A program made the position numbers and the translations under genes. Source: Bdellovibrionales bacterium RIFOXYA1_FULL_36_14 (GTDB lineage: Bacteria > Bdellovibrionota > Bacteriovoracia > Bacteriovoracales > Bacteriovoracaceae). Taken from it: a stretch of DNA of 33,525 nucleotides. The DNA lies in the NCBI GenBank assembly GCA_001769975.1, contig MEPW01000031.1, forward strand, positions 1 through 33,525, written 5' to 3'. Under the pieces are notes generated by a model. The model did no database searches and was not told the origin of the DNA. It worked only from the letters and a program-made list of their open reading frames with translations. Of this stretch, positions 24,712 to 33,525 are shown one piece after another; positions within the stretch are counted from its first letter, which is position 1; the number at the start of each line of letters is the position of its first letter.

Positions 24712-25134
24712 ATGACAGATTTATCTTATATGGAACTGGGAAGAAAAATGTCCCGACCTTCCAACGTTGTTCGTTCTGCTAAGGCTACTTTTTTGGCGAA
24801 TAATAAAATTAACTACAGTGAGTTTACGGACAAAGAGATTGTTGAGGGGTATTGTGATGATCTATTGAAACTCTTAGGAGAAGAAGATCTTAAGGTTATG
24901 ATTTCTGATATTTTTCGAATCCAAAACCAGCTAAGTGATCTTGTGGAAGAGAAAAACATGGATATCAATTTGTCTTTGGATGATTTTTTTCGTCAATTAT
25001 CACCACTATTATTGGAAGTTTTGTGGGAAAACGCTAATCAAGACGTAGATCAATCCAAACTACTTAAGAAGTTTCAAGAAGCCATTCGAATATCCTTAGA
25101 GGAAGAACTTTATCTTTGGCAAGATCGCCATTAA
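24712..25134 (+). CDS. Cytosolic helical protein of unknown function next to the flagellar operon
   Basis: 140 residues, acidic and predicted mostly helical, with no signal peptide, membrane helix or known motif. The first 30 residues are polar and basic (GRKMSRPSNVVRSAKATF); the rest has amphipathic helices (DDLLKLLGEEDLKVMISDIF, LDDFFRQLSPLLLEVLWE). It starts right after the G8 tract. It is 200 bases ahead of fliL but separated from it by the fliL promoter, so shared function with the flagellum is only a guess. Confidence 0.68.
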   Translation: MTDLSYMELGRKMSRPSNVVRSAKATFLANNKINYSEFTDKEIVEGYCDDLLKLLGEEDLKVMISDIFRIQNQLSDLVEEKNMDINLSLDDFFRQLSPLLLEVLWENANQDVDQSKLLKKFQEAIRISLEEELYLWQDRH

Positions 25135-25235
25135 AAATAAGTCATCGTTTTGACAGTAGAGTTTTTTATTTAGAGGAAATTTTTTCCCTATTTAGTCTAT
25201 TAAGGGTATAAATTTCCTAGCTGAAACATGCTATC

Positions 25236-25264
25236 TTGCCCCAAGGCAGATCCTCCTGTATAAT
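25236..25264 (+). promoter_or_regulatory. Sigma-70-type promoter of the fliL-flhA operon
   Basis: TTGCCC (25236-25241), 17 bases, and a perfect TATAAT (25259-25264). Transcription would start near 25271, 65 bases before the fliL ATG. I see no sigma-54 or sigma-28 site in the 201-base gap. Confidence 0.7.
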
Positions 25265-25335
25265 TTTTGACATAGGATGCTTTTTTTCAAGGTGAGGAAA
25301 GCATTATTTGGGAAAAATCTACCACGGAAGGAAAG

Positions 25336-25887
25336 ATGGCCGATAGAGACGAAATCAAAAAACCAAGTGAACAAGAATTTAAAGGTAGTAAAAATTATTT
25401 GCTGGCATTTGTTTTATTTCTAAATACAGTATTGATGGGAGCTGTAGCATTTTTACAATATCAATCTCATACTCAAAAGGCCCAAGAATCCACTATAAAG
25501 GATGTAGTAAAGGCAGCGATGCTGGAAAAAGAAGTAGATGATCAAGCAAAAGCAGAGGGACTTGGAGAAGCCGAAAAGACCGACGGAATTTTATATCCGC
25601 TAAAAACTTTTACGGCTAACCTTGCGCAAGGTGATGGTCCAAGAAGATTTCTCAGAATGACAACCGTGGTTCAATTTAGTCAAGACACCAAGAAAAGTGA
25701 AATTGAGGCCAGAAGTCCTCAAATACGCGATAAGATAATTAGTTTGATCAACTCTAAAAGACCAGAAGATCTTTTAAAAGTTGAAGGTAAGGCCTATCTT
25801 AAGGAAGAGATAAAGGCAGCCATTAACGCGCTTATGGTTGATGGCCATGTAATGAATGTGTATTATGTTGAATTTCAAATCAACTAA
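25336..25887 (+). CDS. fliL: Flagellar basal body-associated protein FliL
   Basis: Inner-membrane protein that surrounds the stator units and supports torque generation. The 183 residues comprise a short cytosolic N-terminus, one membrane helix (about 24-42, LLAFVLFLNTVLMGAVAFL), a charged linker and the periplasmic FliL domain (YPLKTFTANLAQGDGPRRFL to the VYYVEFQIN end). The length is usual. GGAAGGAAAG stands ahead of the ATG. It opens the operon, 43 bases before fliM. Confidence 0.93.
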   Translation: MADRDEIKKPSEQEFKGSKNYLLAFVLFLNTVLMGAVAFLQYQSHTQKAQESTIKDVVKAAMLEKEVDDQAKAEGLGEAEKTDGILYPLKTFTANLAQGDGPRRFLRMTTVVQFSQDTKKSEIEARSPQIRDKIISLINSKRPEDLLKVEGKAYLKEEIKAAINALMVDGHVMNVYYVEFQIN

Positions 25888-25930
25888 TTCATTACTGTAA
25901 AAAAGTGTTTATTGTCCCAAGGAGGGGAAG

Positions 25931-26926
25931 ATGGCACAAGTTTTAAGTCAAGATGAAGTTGATGCTCTACTTAATGCTGTTAACGAAGGAGACTTGGAAG
26001 AGGAAAGTGGTTCGGACTCCAAGCAACCAGTAGAGTATGGCGAAAAGATCGACGAGAATATTCAGCCTTACGATCTCACTAATCAAGACCGGGTTATTCG
26101 TGGAAGAATGCCCATTTTGGAAATCATCTATGAAAGGTTTATTCGTGCCTTTCGCGTCTCCCTTTCAAATAGTTTAAGAAAAATTTCTACTATCTCCATG
26201 ATTTCAACTGATCTTTTAAAATTTGGTGAATTTGTAAATACCCTTCCTATTCCTTCTTGCATGTGTATTATGCGCTTCAATGAACTTCGTGGACCAGCGC
26301 TTCTGGTTTTTGAATCGAAACTTGCTTATGCAATTATTGATTCTTATTTTGGTGGAACCGATCGGCCATTTACCAAAATAGATGGCAAAGAATTCACCCA
26401 AATTGAACTTTCTTTTATGAAGAAAGTTATGGATATGGCCCTAAGTGATTTGGAAGATTCATGGGCACCAGTTCATAGAATAGATGCCCAATATTTAAGA
26501 ACGGAAATCAATCCTCAGTTCGTGGGGGTGGTGCCGCCAAGTGATGTTGTAATTGCGACCACGCTGGAAGTGGAGTTTGAATCTGCTTCCGGTACTATCA
26601 TGATCGTTGTTCCTTATTCAACAATTGAACCAATCAAACAAAAACTTTCATCCAGTTTCCAAACTGATAACGATATGGCTGACAGTATTTGGACTCAGGC
26701 CATGAATGCTCACATAAAAGATGTAGCTACTTCCGTGGTAGTTAAGCTTGGAGAAACTGAAATGACTGTGGGTGATTTAATCACCTTGGAGATTGGTGAT
26801 GTTATTCCGCTTAAACAGGAAGCATCAGGAGAAGTGGTATTGACGATTGAAGGTGTAGAAAAAATGAAGGGAATAATTGGTGAATATAAGGGGAATCGAG
26901 CGGTACAAATAAGTGTGGTGAAATAA
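25931..26926 (+). CDS. fliM: Flagellar motor switch protein FliM
   Basis: Part of the cytoplasmic C-ring; binds phospho-CheY to switch rotation. The 331 residues start with the CheY-binding peptide LSQDEVDALLNAV (5-17), followed by the CheC-like middle domain (including the LRGPALLVFE and YFGGTDRPF stretches) and the C-terminal FliN-like domain. AAGGAGGGG ahead of the ATG is one of the best ribosome sites in the window. It works with fliN 29 bases downstream and with the chemoreceptor at the left end of the window through the Che pathway. Confidence 0.97.
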   Translation: MAQVLSQDEVDALLNAVNEGDLEEESGSDSKQPVEYGEKIDENIQPYDLTNQDRVIRGRMPILEIIYERFIRAFRVSLSNSLRKISTISMISTDLLKFGEFVNTLPIPSCMCIMRFNELRGPALLVFESKLAYAIIDSYFGGTDRPFTKIDGKEFTQIELSFMKKVMDMALSDLEDSWAPVHRIDAQYLRTEINPQFVGVVPPSDVVIATTLEVEFESASGTIMIVVPYSTIEPIKQKLSSSFQTDNDMADSIWTQAMNAHIKDVATSVVVKLGETEMTVGDLITLEIGDVIPLKQEASGEVVLTIEGVEKMKGIIGEYKGNRAVQISVVK

Positions 26927-26955
26927 TTTATTATCAATAATTAAAAGGATTAAAT

Positions 26956-27345
26956 ATGGTAGACGAAATGAATCAAACAATGGAAGACAAAAAAAAGGTA
27001 ATGCCCAACATGATTGAAAATGTTGATGTAAAAGAAATGGCTGATGACATTAAGGCAGGGGATGATGCCCTTAATAAATTAAAAATTCAAAATTTGGATT
27101 TTATACTGGATATCCCTTTGAAGGTAACCGTTGAACTCGGAAGAACTACCGTGATTGTAAAAGATCTTTTACAGTTGGGGCAAGGGTCCGTATTGGAACT
27201 TGATAAACTAGCCGGTGAGCCCTTGGAAATTTTAGTTAATGGTAAATTGGTTGCTAAAGGCGAAGTCGTGGTAGTTAATGAAAAATTTGGAATAAGATTA
27301 ACAGATATTATTAGTCCGATAGAAAGAATTGAAACTCTTAAATAG
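26956..27345 (+). CDS. fliN: Flagellar motor switch protein FliN
   Basis: C-ring component that dimerises and binds FliM and FliH. The 129 residues have a charged N-terminal tail (about 1-45) and the SpoA fold: [58 protein letters not shown]. These are the standard FliN signatures. The AAAGGA ribosome site lies upstream, and fliO starts 11 bases after the stop. Confidence 0.96.
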   Translation: MVDEMNQTMEDKKKVMPNMIENVDVKEMADDIKAGDDALNKLKIQNLDFILDIPLKVTVELGRTTVIVKDLLQLGQGSVLELDKLAGEPLEILVNGKLVAKGEVVVVNEKFGIRLTDIISPIERIETLK

Positions 27346-27356
27346 ATGGTAGGGTT

Positions 27357-28502
27357 ATGAAATTAAAATGTATGTCAATATTGTGTTTTCTAGTCGTAGC
27401 AATGCATCTGGTTTGGGGAAACATAAGTTATGCTAGCGTGCAAATTAAGCAAATGGATTTCTCCAAGGTAAATGAGAGTACCTGGTTGTTATCTGTGGCT
27501 TTTCAAGGAATGATTGAAAAAAGTCCCAAACTTTCATTCAAAGATTCCATTATCCAGGTTGAGTTATCAGATGCCATAGTATGGCCTAAAATTGAAAAGA
27601 AAGTTTCTCTTTCAAATGGTGATTTAGATACCACGTTGCTTGCCTATCAATACGATAAGAAAGTGGTGAGAGTGCGTGCGATATTGCCTTTTTCGACTGT
27701 GCAATCTTCAGATAATGTAAAAATGCAATTAGTTGGAGATAGAATTAATATTGAGTTTCAATCGGTGACTCCAGCTACTGAGATAACTGCGTCTACTAAA
27801 AAAAATTCAGATCAGTACGATGAATCTTATTTGGAACAATTGTTAAAAGATAAAAAAGGCGAAGATAACAAAAAAAATGCTGCTGTTGCCATGAAAAATG
27901 ATTTCAGCAATATTCTGGTAGATAAAACTGCCAAGCCCAACCAGGATCAGGTTAAAGTGCGGGTCTCTTCTGCTGCAAAGAAAGAGAATTGGAAATCAAA
28001 TTTTTCCATTCAAACTTTTGTCGCAAAGGTCGTAGCCTTTTTTGCTTGCATACTTTTGGTTTTTTATGGCTTGGCTACTCTCATGAGGAAAGGTGTTTTT
28101 AAAAAAACTAGATTAGGTTTTTTAAGCAATGAAAAAATGGTAGAAGTATTATCCACAACCTACATTGCACCTAAAAGAAGTGTCATAATGATCAAAGCCT
28201 ATGATCAGGTTTTTCTAGTGGGTAACAGCGAAAAAGGAATGCATTTTCTATCAGAGATTAATCATGTGCCTGGTCTTTTGAAAACTGGCGAACGAAGTAT
28301 GACCGGGACGAATTTCGACACTAATCTTCAGGATGCAGCTATAAACAATCTACCTCAGCAGATAAAAGAAAATATTGAGATTTCTAAAGAAGAAACCAGT
28401 ACACTCGCTGGCTTTTTAAAAAGTACTAAAAAAAGTGATGATAGTGACAAACTGTCAAATAAAATTAAAAGCAAGGTAAAAAACTTGAAATCATTGCAGT
28501 AA
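27357..28502 (+). CDS. fliO: Flagellar export protein FliO with a long exported N-terminal domain
   Basis: FliO helps assemble the FliPQR export gate. At 381 residues this one is far longer than the 100-140 residues of enteric FliO. It starts with a signal peptide (cleavage near SYA, residue 26), then a beta-rich exported domain (about 28-137) whose strand pattern (VQIKQMDFSKV, WLLSVAFQG, VRVRAILPF) recalls AMIN domains. A charged linker, the single membrane helix (about 221-243) and the cytosolic FliO domain (VEVLSTTYIAPKRSVIMIK) follow. The C-terminal 90 residues are polar. Position between fliN and fliP supports the call. The AMIN likeness is tentative; if true the domain could bind peptidoglycan. 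Confidence 0.85.
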   Translation: MKLKCMSILCFLVVAMHLVWGNISYASVQIKQMDFSKVNESTWLLSVAFQGMIEKSPKLSFKDSIIQVELSDAIVWPKIEKKVSLSNGDLDTTLLAYQYDKKVVRVRAILPFSTVQSSDNVKMQLVGDRINIEFQSVTPATEITASTKKNSDQYDESYLEQLLKDKKGEDNKKNAAVAMKNDFSNILVDKTAKPNQDQVKVRVSSAAKKENWKSNFSIQTFVAKVVAFFACILLVFYGLATLMRKGVFKKTRLGFLSNEKMVEVLSTTYIAPKRSVIMIKAYDQVFLVGNSEKGMHFLSEINHVPGLLKTGERSMTGTNFDTNLQDAAINNLPQQIKENIEISKEETSTLAGFLKSTKKSDDSDKLSNKIKSKVKNLKSLQ

Positions 28503-28527
28503 TAACAATTTAAAATCGGGAGAGAGC

Positions 28528-29295
28528 ATGGATGCTCGCAAGTTAAAAAGAATTTTGGTCCTGTTTTTTGTTGTGATGGCAATTAGCTTTGTCCTGGTGG
28601 GTGAAGTAAGCGCCCAAAGTACAAATCTAAACCTCCCGGGCTTATCACTGAATTTTGGGAAAGATGTGGATTTGGTAGACACCTTGAAGATTCTGGTTTT
28701 ATTTACGGTTATTACACTTGCTCCAGCTATTTTAGTACTGTGTACTTGTTTTACTCGGATCATAGTTGTTTTGGCATTTATGAGACAAGCCATCGGTACT
28801 CAAAATATGCCACCTAACCAATTACTGATAGGACTAGCTCTATTCTTATCAATTTTTATTATGCAACCAACTGGTAAGACCATTTATGATAATGCCATTG
28901 TGCCATATATGGATAAAAAAATCACAACTGCCGTGGCCCTTGATCAAATCGAATTAGGTCTTCGAGAATTTATGAATAAACAAACTAGAAAAGCGGACAT
29001 TGCGCTTTTTTATGATGTGACCTCAACTACTCCTCCGGCAACTGTGCAAGAAGTTCCTATTCATTTTTTAATTCCGGCTTTTGTAATATCAGAATTAAAG
29101 ACTGCTTTTCAAATTGGCTTTTTACTTTATATTCCTTTTTTGGTTTTAGATATGGTGGTAGCGTCCGTGTTGATGGCCATGGGGATGATGATGTTACCTC
29201 CTGTTGTTATTTCTTTCCCGTTTAAGTTATTACTGTTTGTACTAGTTGATGGCTGGCAATTAGTTACTGGTTCAATACTTCGGTCGTTTAATTAG
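28528..29295 (+). CDS. fliP: Flagellar export gate protein FliP
   Basis: Forms, with FliQ and FliR, the helical export gate of the flagellar type III system. The 255 residues start with a cleavable signal peptide (end near VSA, residue 29), as known for FliP. Family signatures are intact: FTRIIVVLAFMRQAIGTQ, PPNQLLIGLALFL and the C-terminal ELKTAFQIGFLLYIPFLVLDMVVAS, then GMMMLPP. GGGAGAG precedes the ATG. FliQ follows after eight bases. Confidence 0.97.
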   Translation: MDARKLKRILVLFFVVMAISFVLVGEVSAQSTNLNLPGLSLNFGKDVDLVDTLKILVLFTVITLAPAILVLCTCFTRIIVVLAFMRQAIGTQNMPPNQLLIGLALFLSIFIMQPTGKTIYDNAIVPYMDKKITTAVALDQIELGLREFMNKQTRKADIALFYDVTSTTPPATVQEVPIHFLIPAFVISELKTAFQIGFLLYIPFLVLDMVVASVLMAMGMMMLPPVVISFPFKLLLFVLVDGWQLVTGSILRSFN

Positions 29296-29303
29296 GAGAG
29301 AAA

Positions 29304-29579
29304 ATGGGACAAGATTTTTATATAGATATTGCTAAAGAGGGAATCAAGATTACCCTTATGCTGGCTTCTCCTATGTTACTGGGAGCATTATTCATGGGTA
29401 TTTTGGTTTCCCTTTTTCAAGCGGTCACTCAAATTAATGAACAAACACTTTCTTTTATACCCAAGATCATCGTTATTGTAGGAGCGCTGGCCATCTGTGC
29501 GCCGTGGATGACGGATATTTTGGTGAATTTCACAGAAGAATTAATACTTAATATTCCAAGTGTAGTGTTGGGGAAATAG
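29304..29579 (+). CDS. fliQ: Flagellar export gate protein FliQ
   Basis: 91-residue protein with two membrane helices that wraps the FliPR core of the export gate. The family stretch LMGILVSLFQAVTQINEQTLSFIPK is recognisable from GALFMGILVSLFQAVTQ onward. Length is usual. AGGAGAG lies before the ATG, and fliR starts two bases after the stop. Confidence 0.96.
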   Translation: MGQDFYIDIAKEGIKITLMLASPMLLGALFMGILVSLFQAVTQINEQTLSFIPKIIVIVGALAICAPWMTDILVNFTEELILNIPSVVLGK

Positions 29580-29581
29580 CC

Positions 29582-30361
29582 ATGATGAATATTGAGATAA
29601 CCGATTACAATGTACTGATTGCCTTTTGGTTATGCTTTACAAGATGGAGTGCTATTTTAATTCAACTTCCTATTTTCGAAGAAACGGCAGTTCCAGGACT
29701 TGTAAAAGTTCTAGGGTCATTGGTTATTACCTATGCCTTTTTTCCGTATCTGCAAGTGGAGCTGTTAAAGGATATCACGTATCTGGGCGTTGACAATTTT
29801 TGGCTATTAACGGCTTTTCATGCAGTTATTGGATTGCTAATTGGGTTTTTTGTAAAAGCAATTATGCAAGTCTTTATTGGGGGTGGTTCCATTATCACTC
29901 AACAGGTAGGTTTTTCGATGGTCAGATATTTTGATCCTTCAGCTGGAACAGGAATTGGTCCTTTTGAAAAATTGATACAATGGACGGTACTTATTTTAAT
30001 CATTTCCAGTGGAGCACTCCTTCCGATGTTCAAAGGAGCGTTTGCGTCTTTTTCTTCCATACATATCTATAACGTAGGCAAAATGGCACATTCTAGCGAA
30101 TATTTTGTCATGATTTTCAAAAATATTTTTTTATCTTCCCTGCTCCTGGCGTCACCTTTAATTTTTTGCAATATTTTTATCATGAGTATCCTTGGCATTA
30201 TCGCAAAGCTGGTACCTCAGATGAATATCATTATGGTCAGCTTCGTGGTGAATATTGGATTGGGTTTGTTGATTTTTTTAAGTTGCAGCGATGAGTTTTT
30301 TCAAGTGGCATTTAAAATCTATACAGATGGACTGGGCGAGTGGTTCCAGTTTATAGGATAG
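29582..30361 (+). CDS. fliR: Flagellar export gate protein FliR
   Basis: Single-copy membrane subunit of the export gate. The 259 residues are mostly hydrophobic with about six helices. Signature stretches include LIGFFVKAIMQVFIGGGSII and QVGFSMVRYFDPSAG, and the late LVPQMNIIMVSFVVNIGLGL. An alternative ATG one codon later (29585) is possible. It ends nine bases before flhB. Confidence 0.95.
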   Translation: MMNIEITDYNVLIAFWLCFTRWSAILIQLPIFEETAVPGLVKVLGSLVITYAFFPYLQVELLKDITYLGVDNFWLLTAFHAVIGLLIGFFVKAIMQVFIGGGSIITQQVGFSMVRYFDPSAGTGIGPFEKLIQWTVLILIISSGALLPMFKGAFASFSSIHIYNVGKMAHSSEYFVMIFKNIFLSSLLLASPLIFCNIFIMSILGIIAKLVPQMNIIMVSFVVNIGLGLLIFLSCSDEFFQVAFKIYTDGLGEWFQFIG

Positions 30362-30370
30362 GGGTAATTA

Positions 30371-31462
30371 ATGTCTGACGAACAAGATATTGATCAAGGC
30401 GAAAAGACCGAAGAGCCTTCGCAGTATCGTATAGATCAGTTTCGTAAAAAAGGTGAGGTCGCCTCATCTCGCGAGTTAACCAGTGTGCTAATTTTAGCTG
30501 CTAGTATTTTAACTATTACCGTATCTATTGTTTATATTTATGAAACCATGGAAATCTTCATTGAATGGCTTTATTCCTTAAATCCCGAACTGGCTTTTAC
30601 TCCTAAAGTTCAAAAAGAAATTATTAATAAAATCGGGATAACTCTTATCAAGTGTCTAGGACCGGTCTTTTTAACTGTGTTATGTGTAGGGGTGTTGGCA
30701 AATATTATGCAGATTGGTTTTTTATATGCTCCCGAAATTTTAGAATTCAAACCAGAAAGAATTAACCCGATCAACGGGTTTAAAAGAATTTTTTCTATGC
30801 GTTCGCTAGTGGAAGCCATTAAAGGGGTCGCAAAATTTATCTTTATCATGATTATTGTTTATTATTTTGTAAAAGATGATCTAAATACCTATGTAGGTTT
30901 TTTGCATACCGAACTGACTCAGTCATTTTTTCATGGGAAGTGGATGGTTGTTAAACTTTGTTTCTCGATTTTAGCAGGACTGAGTGTAGTAGCTTTGGCA
31001 GATTTCACATATCAAAAATTTTCCTATAGAAAAAAAATAAAACAAACCAAGTATGAAGCAAAAAAGGAATCCAAGGAACAAGAAGGTAATCCAGAAGTTA
31101 AGCAGAGAATTAGGCAAATCCAAAGAGAAATGGCCAATAAACGAATGATGGAAAAAGTTCCCAAGGCAGATGTCATTGTCACTAATCCAACTCATTTAAG
31201 TATTGCCCTCAAATATGATAGCGAAACAATGATCTCTCCAGAAGTGATTGCTAAAGGTGCAGATGTTATTGCCATGAGAATTAGAGAAATTGCTAAGGAA
31301 AATAATGTCCCGATAGTGGAAAATGTGGAATTGGCGAGGACTCTTTACAAAACAGTAAAGGTGGGGGCTGGAGTGCCCCGCACATTGTATAAGGCGGTAG
31401 CTGAAGTGTTGGCGTTTGTTTATAAACTTAAGAAAAAACATAGGGCTTTGGAATTAAGGTAA
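30371..31462 (+). CDS. flhB: Flagellar export switch protein FlhB
   Basis: Controls the change from rod/hook to filament export by autocleavage. 363 residues: an N-terminal GEKTEEPSQYRIDQFRKKGEV segment, four membrane helices (to about residue 210), a charged connector and the cytosolic domain with the self-cleaving NPTH at 272-275 (VTNPTHLSIALKYD). GGGGTAATTA precedes the ATG. The C-terminus ends normally, and flhA starts five bases later with AAGG in the flhB end serving as its ribosome site. Confidence 0.97.
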   Translation: MSDEQDIDQGEKTEEPSQYRIDQFRKKGEVASSRELTSVLILAASILTITVSIVYIYETMEIFIEWLYSLNPELAFTPKVQKEIINKIGITLIKCLGPVFLTVLCVGVLANIMQIGFLYAPEILEFKPERINPINGFKRIFSMRSLVEAIKGVAKFIFIMIIVYYFVKDDLNTYVGFLHTELTQSFFHGKWMVVKLCFSILAGLSVVALADFTYQKFSYRKKIKQTKYEAKKESKEQEGNPEVKQRIRQIQREMANKRMMEKVPKADVIVTNPTHLSIALKYDSETMISPEVIAKGADVIAMRIREIAKENNVPIVENVELARTLYKTVKVGAGVPRTLYKAVAEVLAFVYKLKKKHRALELR

Positions 31463-31467
31463 ATTGA

Positions 31468-33525
31468 ATGAATAATGTTTGGGATAAATTAAAATTAGTG
31501 ACCAAAAATTCTGATTTGACAGTTGCTCTGGGTGTATTGTTGGTACTTGGAGTAATGATTGTTCCAATCCCACCACTCCTGCTTGACTTGTTGTTAGCAC
31601 TTACCTTATCGATGTCAGTGGTTATTTTATTAGTGTCCATTTATTCTAAACGACCTTTAGATTTTTCAACTTTTCCATCAATTCTACTCATTACTACCTT
31701 GTTTCGATTGTCTTTAAATGTGGCTTCCACGAGAAATATTTTACTAAGAGGTGGAAGTGAAGGTACTAGCGCCGCTGGTGAAATAATTAGAACTTTTGGA
31801 GAATTTGTTGTTGAAGGTAATTATGCCGTTGGTATTATCATTTTCATTATTTTAGTTGTTATAAACTTTATGGTTATTACCAAAGGTGCCGGTCGGGTCG
31901 CCGAAGTTGCCGCCAGATTTACTTTGGATGCCATGCCCGGTAAACAGATGGCCATTGATGCAGATTTAAATGCAGGTTTGATTGACGACAAAGAGGCAAA
32001 GCGACGTAGAAAAGAAATTGCTGAAGAAGCAGATTTTTATGGTTCGATGGATGGTGCTTCTAAGTTTGTAAGAGGGGATGCCATTGCGGGTATTTTAATA
32101 ACTGGTATCAATATTATTGGTGGTATTTTTGTTGGTACAGTTCAAAACGGTATGGATCTAAGTTCCGCTGCTCAAGTGTTTACTTTACTTACTGTTGGTG
32201 ATGGTCTAGTGACTCAGATACCAGCGCTCATTATTTCCACTGCTGCCGGTCTAATTGCTACTAGGAATACTAGCGATAACGGTCTGGGATTTCAGGTAGG
32301 AAAGCAATTAAAAGTTCATCCTAAGGCCATCTATATTGCTGCAGGAGTTTTGTTTGTATTTGCTCTCATCCCAGGTTTTCCCAAACTGCCATTTGTGATG
32401 GTGGGATTGTCTCTTGTGGGAGTAGCCTATTTAATTGAACAAACAAATTTAAAAGAAGAGCAACTTAAAACCAAAGAGGGAGTTGAAGATGTTAAGTCTA
32501 AACCAGAAACGCTGGAAGATCTTCTGGCACTTGAGTTGGTGGAGTTGGAAGTGGGATACGGGCTTGTAAATTTAGTTGATGCTGAACAAAATGGAGATTT
32601 ACTGGAAAGAATTACCCATATCAGGAAACAGTTCGCTACTGATTGGGGAATCATTATCCCACCAATAAGAATAAAGGATAATTTAGAACTTCGTCCCGGC
32701 GGTTATGTTTTTAAAATTAAAGGTATCCATGTAGCCCAGGGAGAACTAATCAATGATCATATGTTGGCGATGGATCCTGGATCAGTTATTGAAAAGATTG
32801 ATGGAATTGAAACAGTTGAACCAGTTTTTGGACTTCCAGCGGTTTGGATTAATGAGGAACAAAAAGAAGATGCCCAGTATAATGGATATACAGTGGTGGA
32901 TTTATCAACTATTGTGGCAACTCATTTAACTGAAATCTTAAAAACTAACTTGCATGAACTGTTTGGTAGACAGGAATTAGTCTCAGTGCTTGATAATTTT
33001 AAAGAACAATATCCCAAAATTGTAACCGACTTAGTACCAGAGATATTACCGCTGGGAGTGATTTTAAAAGTTTTGCAAAATTTATTAAGAGAAGGAGTTT
33101 CAATTCGGGATTTAAGAACTATTTTAGAAACTTTGTCAGAATTTGGTACTACCATGAAAGATCCCAGTAGTTTAACCGAGTATGTTAGACAGGCATTATT
33201 TAGAACTATTACGGAAAATATAAAAAGCGAACAAGGAGACATACCACTGTTTACTTTGGACCGGGCAATTGAGGAATCTTTGGCAAACAATATTGTGCAA
33301 ACTGAAACGGGACACCAACTATCTCTTGATCCAAGAGTTACCCAACATTTATTGGCCAGTTTAAATGAAAAGATTGAAGAAGCTACTGGAGCAGGGGAAA
33401 AAATGATTGTCCTGTGTTCCCCGGTTATTCGACATCACTTTAAACGGTTGACTGAAAAATTTATACCCAATTTGATTGTTATTAGTCATAATGAATTGAG
33501 TCCTGATGCAAATATCAGATCACTC
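31468..33525 (+). CDS. flhA: Flagellar export apparatus protein FlhA (3' end cut by the window)
   Basis: Energy-coupling and substrate-docking core of flagellar export. ATG 31468 opens a frame of 686 codons that reaches the last base without a stop. The start MNNVWDKLKLVTKNSDL is followed by eight membrane helices; the FHIPEP region is clear (RLSLNVASTRNILL, GAGRVAEVAARFTLDAMPGKQ, and GLIDDKEAKRRRKE). The cytosolic ring-forming domain follows. The final residues (VISHNELSPDANIRS) match the usual FlhA ending, so only a few codons should be missing. AAGG lies eight bases ahead of the ATG inside the flhB end. Confidence 0.96.
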   Translation, partial: MNNVWDKLKLVTKNSDLTVALGVLLVLGVMIVPIPPLLLDLLLALTLSMSVVILLVSIYSKRPLDFSTFPSILLITTLFRLSLNVASTRNILLRGGSEGTSAAGEIIRTFGEFVVEGNYAVGIIIFIILVVINFMVITKGAGRVAEVAARFTLDAMPGKQMAIDADLNAGLIDDKEAKRRRKEIAEEADFYGSMDGASKFVRGDAIAGILITGINIIGGIFVGTVQNGMDLSSAAQVFTLLTVGDGLVTQIPALIISTAAGLIATRNTSDNGLGFQVGKQLKVHPKAIYIAAGVLFVFALIPGFPKLPFVMVGLSLVGVAYLIEQTNLKEEQLKTKEGVEDVKSKPETLEDLLALELVELEVGYGLVNLVDAEQNGDLLERITHIRKQFATDWGIIIPPIRIKDNLELRPGGYVFKIKGIHVAQGELINDHMLAMDPGSVIEKIDGIETVEPVFGLPAVWINEEQKEDAQYNGYTVVDLSTIVATHLTEILKTNLHELFGRQELVSVLDNFKEQYPKIVTDLVPEILPLGVILKVLQNLLREGVSIRDLRTILETLSEFGTTMKDPSSLTEYVRQALFRTITENIKSEQGDIPLFTLDRAIEESLANNIVQTETGHQLSLDPRVTQHLLASLNEKIEEATGAGEKMIVLCSPVIRHHFKRLTEKFIPNLIVISHNELSPDANIRSL

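Overview
The window is a contiguous piece of a low-GC, Gram-negative bacterial chromosome. Lipoprotein signal peptides with lipoboxes, a methyl-accepting chemotaxis protein, a periplasmic amidase and a complete flagellar export and switch gene run (fliL-M-N-O-P-Q-R-flhB-flhA) point to a motile diderm. The low GC, the unbroken fliL-to-flhA order, the fliO with a long extra-cytoplasmic part, and the many secreted proteins of unknown function suggest the Bdellovibrionota, perhaps the Bacteriovorax/Halobacteriovorax side. That placement is an inference from gene content; no rRNA is present to confirm it. I see no phage, insertion sequence, CRISPR array or plasmid function.

Layout. 1-2.6 kb: a chemoreceptor facing a small secreted protein. 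2.8-7.5 kb: a tightly coupled minus-strand operon of a small ribbon-helix-helix-like protein, a B12-type radical SAM protein, a GT2-GtrA fusion and a multi-spanning GT-C-like membrane protein; this is the best candidate in the window for an undescribed envelope glycan or lipid pathway. 7.7-9.3 kb: a secreted protein, tRNA-Pro(CGG), and a hemerythrin-cupin pair behind a perfect FNR/DNR-type palindrome. 9.3-14.3 kb: housekeeping genes (purA, serA-like, murJ) with two small uncharacterised proteins. 14.4-16.1 kb: a secreted Gly/Tyr/Gln-rich low-complexity protein with four nearly identical 39-bp repeats, preceded by a near-consensus sigma-28 (FliA) promoter. 16.1-19.7 kb: DNA repair and zinc-ribbon genes (uvrC, a zinc-ribbon/Tudor-like protein, a mini zinc ribbon, a divergent family-4 UDG-like protein). 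19.8-21.8 kb: a SpoIID-type protein and an Amidase_3, likely acting together on peptidoglycan, closed by a strong terminator. 21.9-25.1 kb: lipoproteins, a duplicated TM/HAMP-like protein, a DsbA-like lipoprotein and an unknown protein whose ribosome binding site is a G8 tract. 25.2-33.5 kb: the flagellar operon behind a sigma-70-like promoter; flhA runs off the right edge.

Together the genes mostly serve envelope biogenesis and motility. The sigma-28 site links the glycine-rich surface protein to the flagellar regulon. No gap between genes exceeds about 240 bases, so coding density is high.
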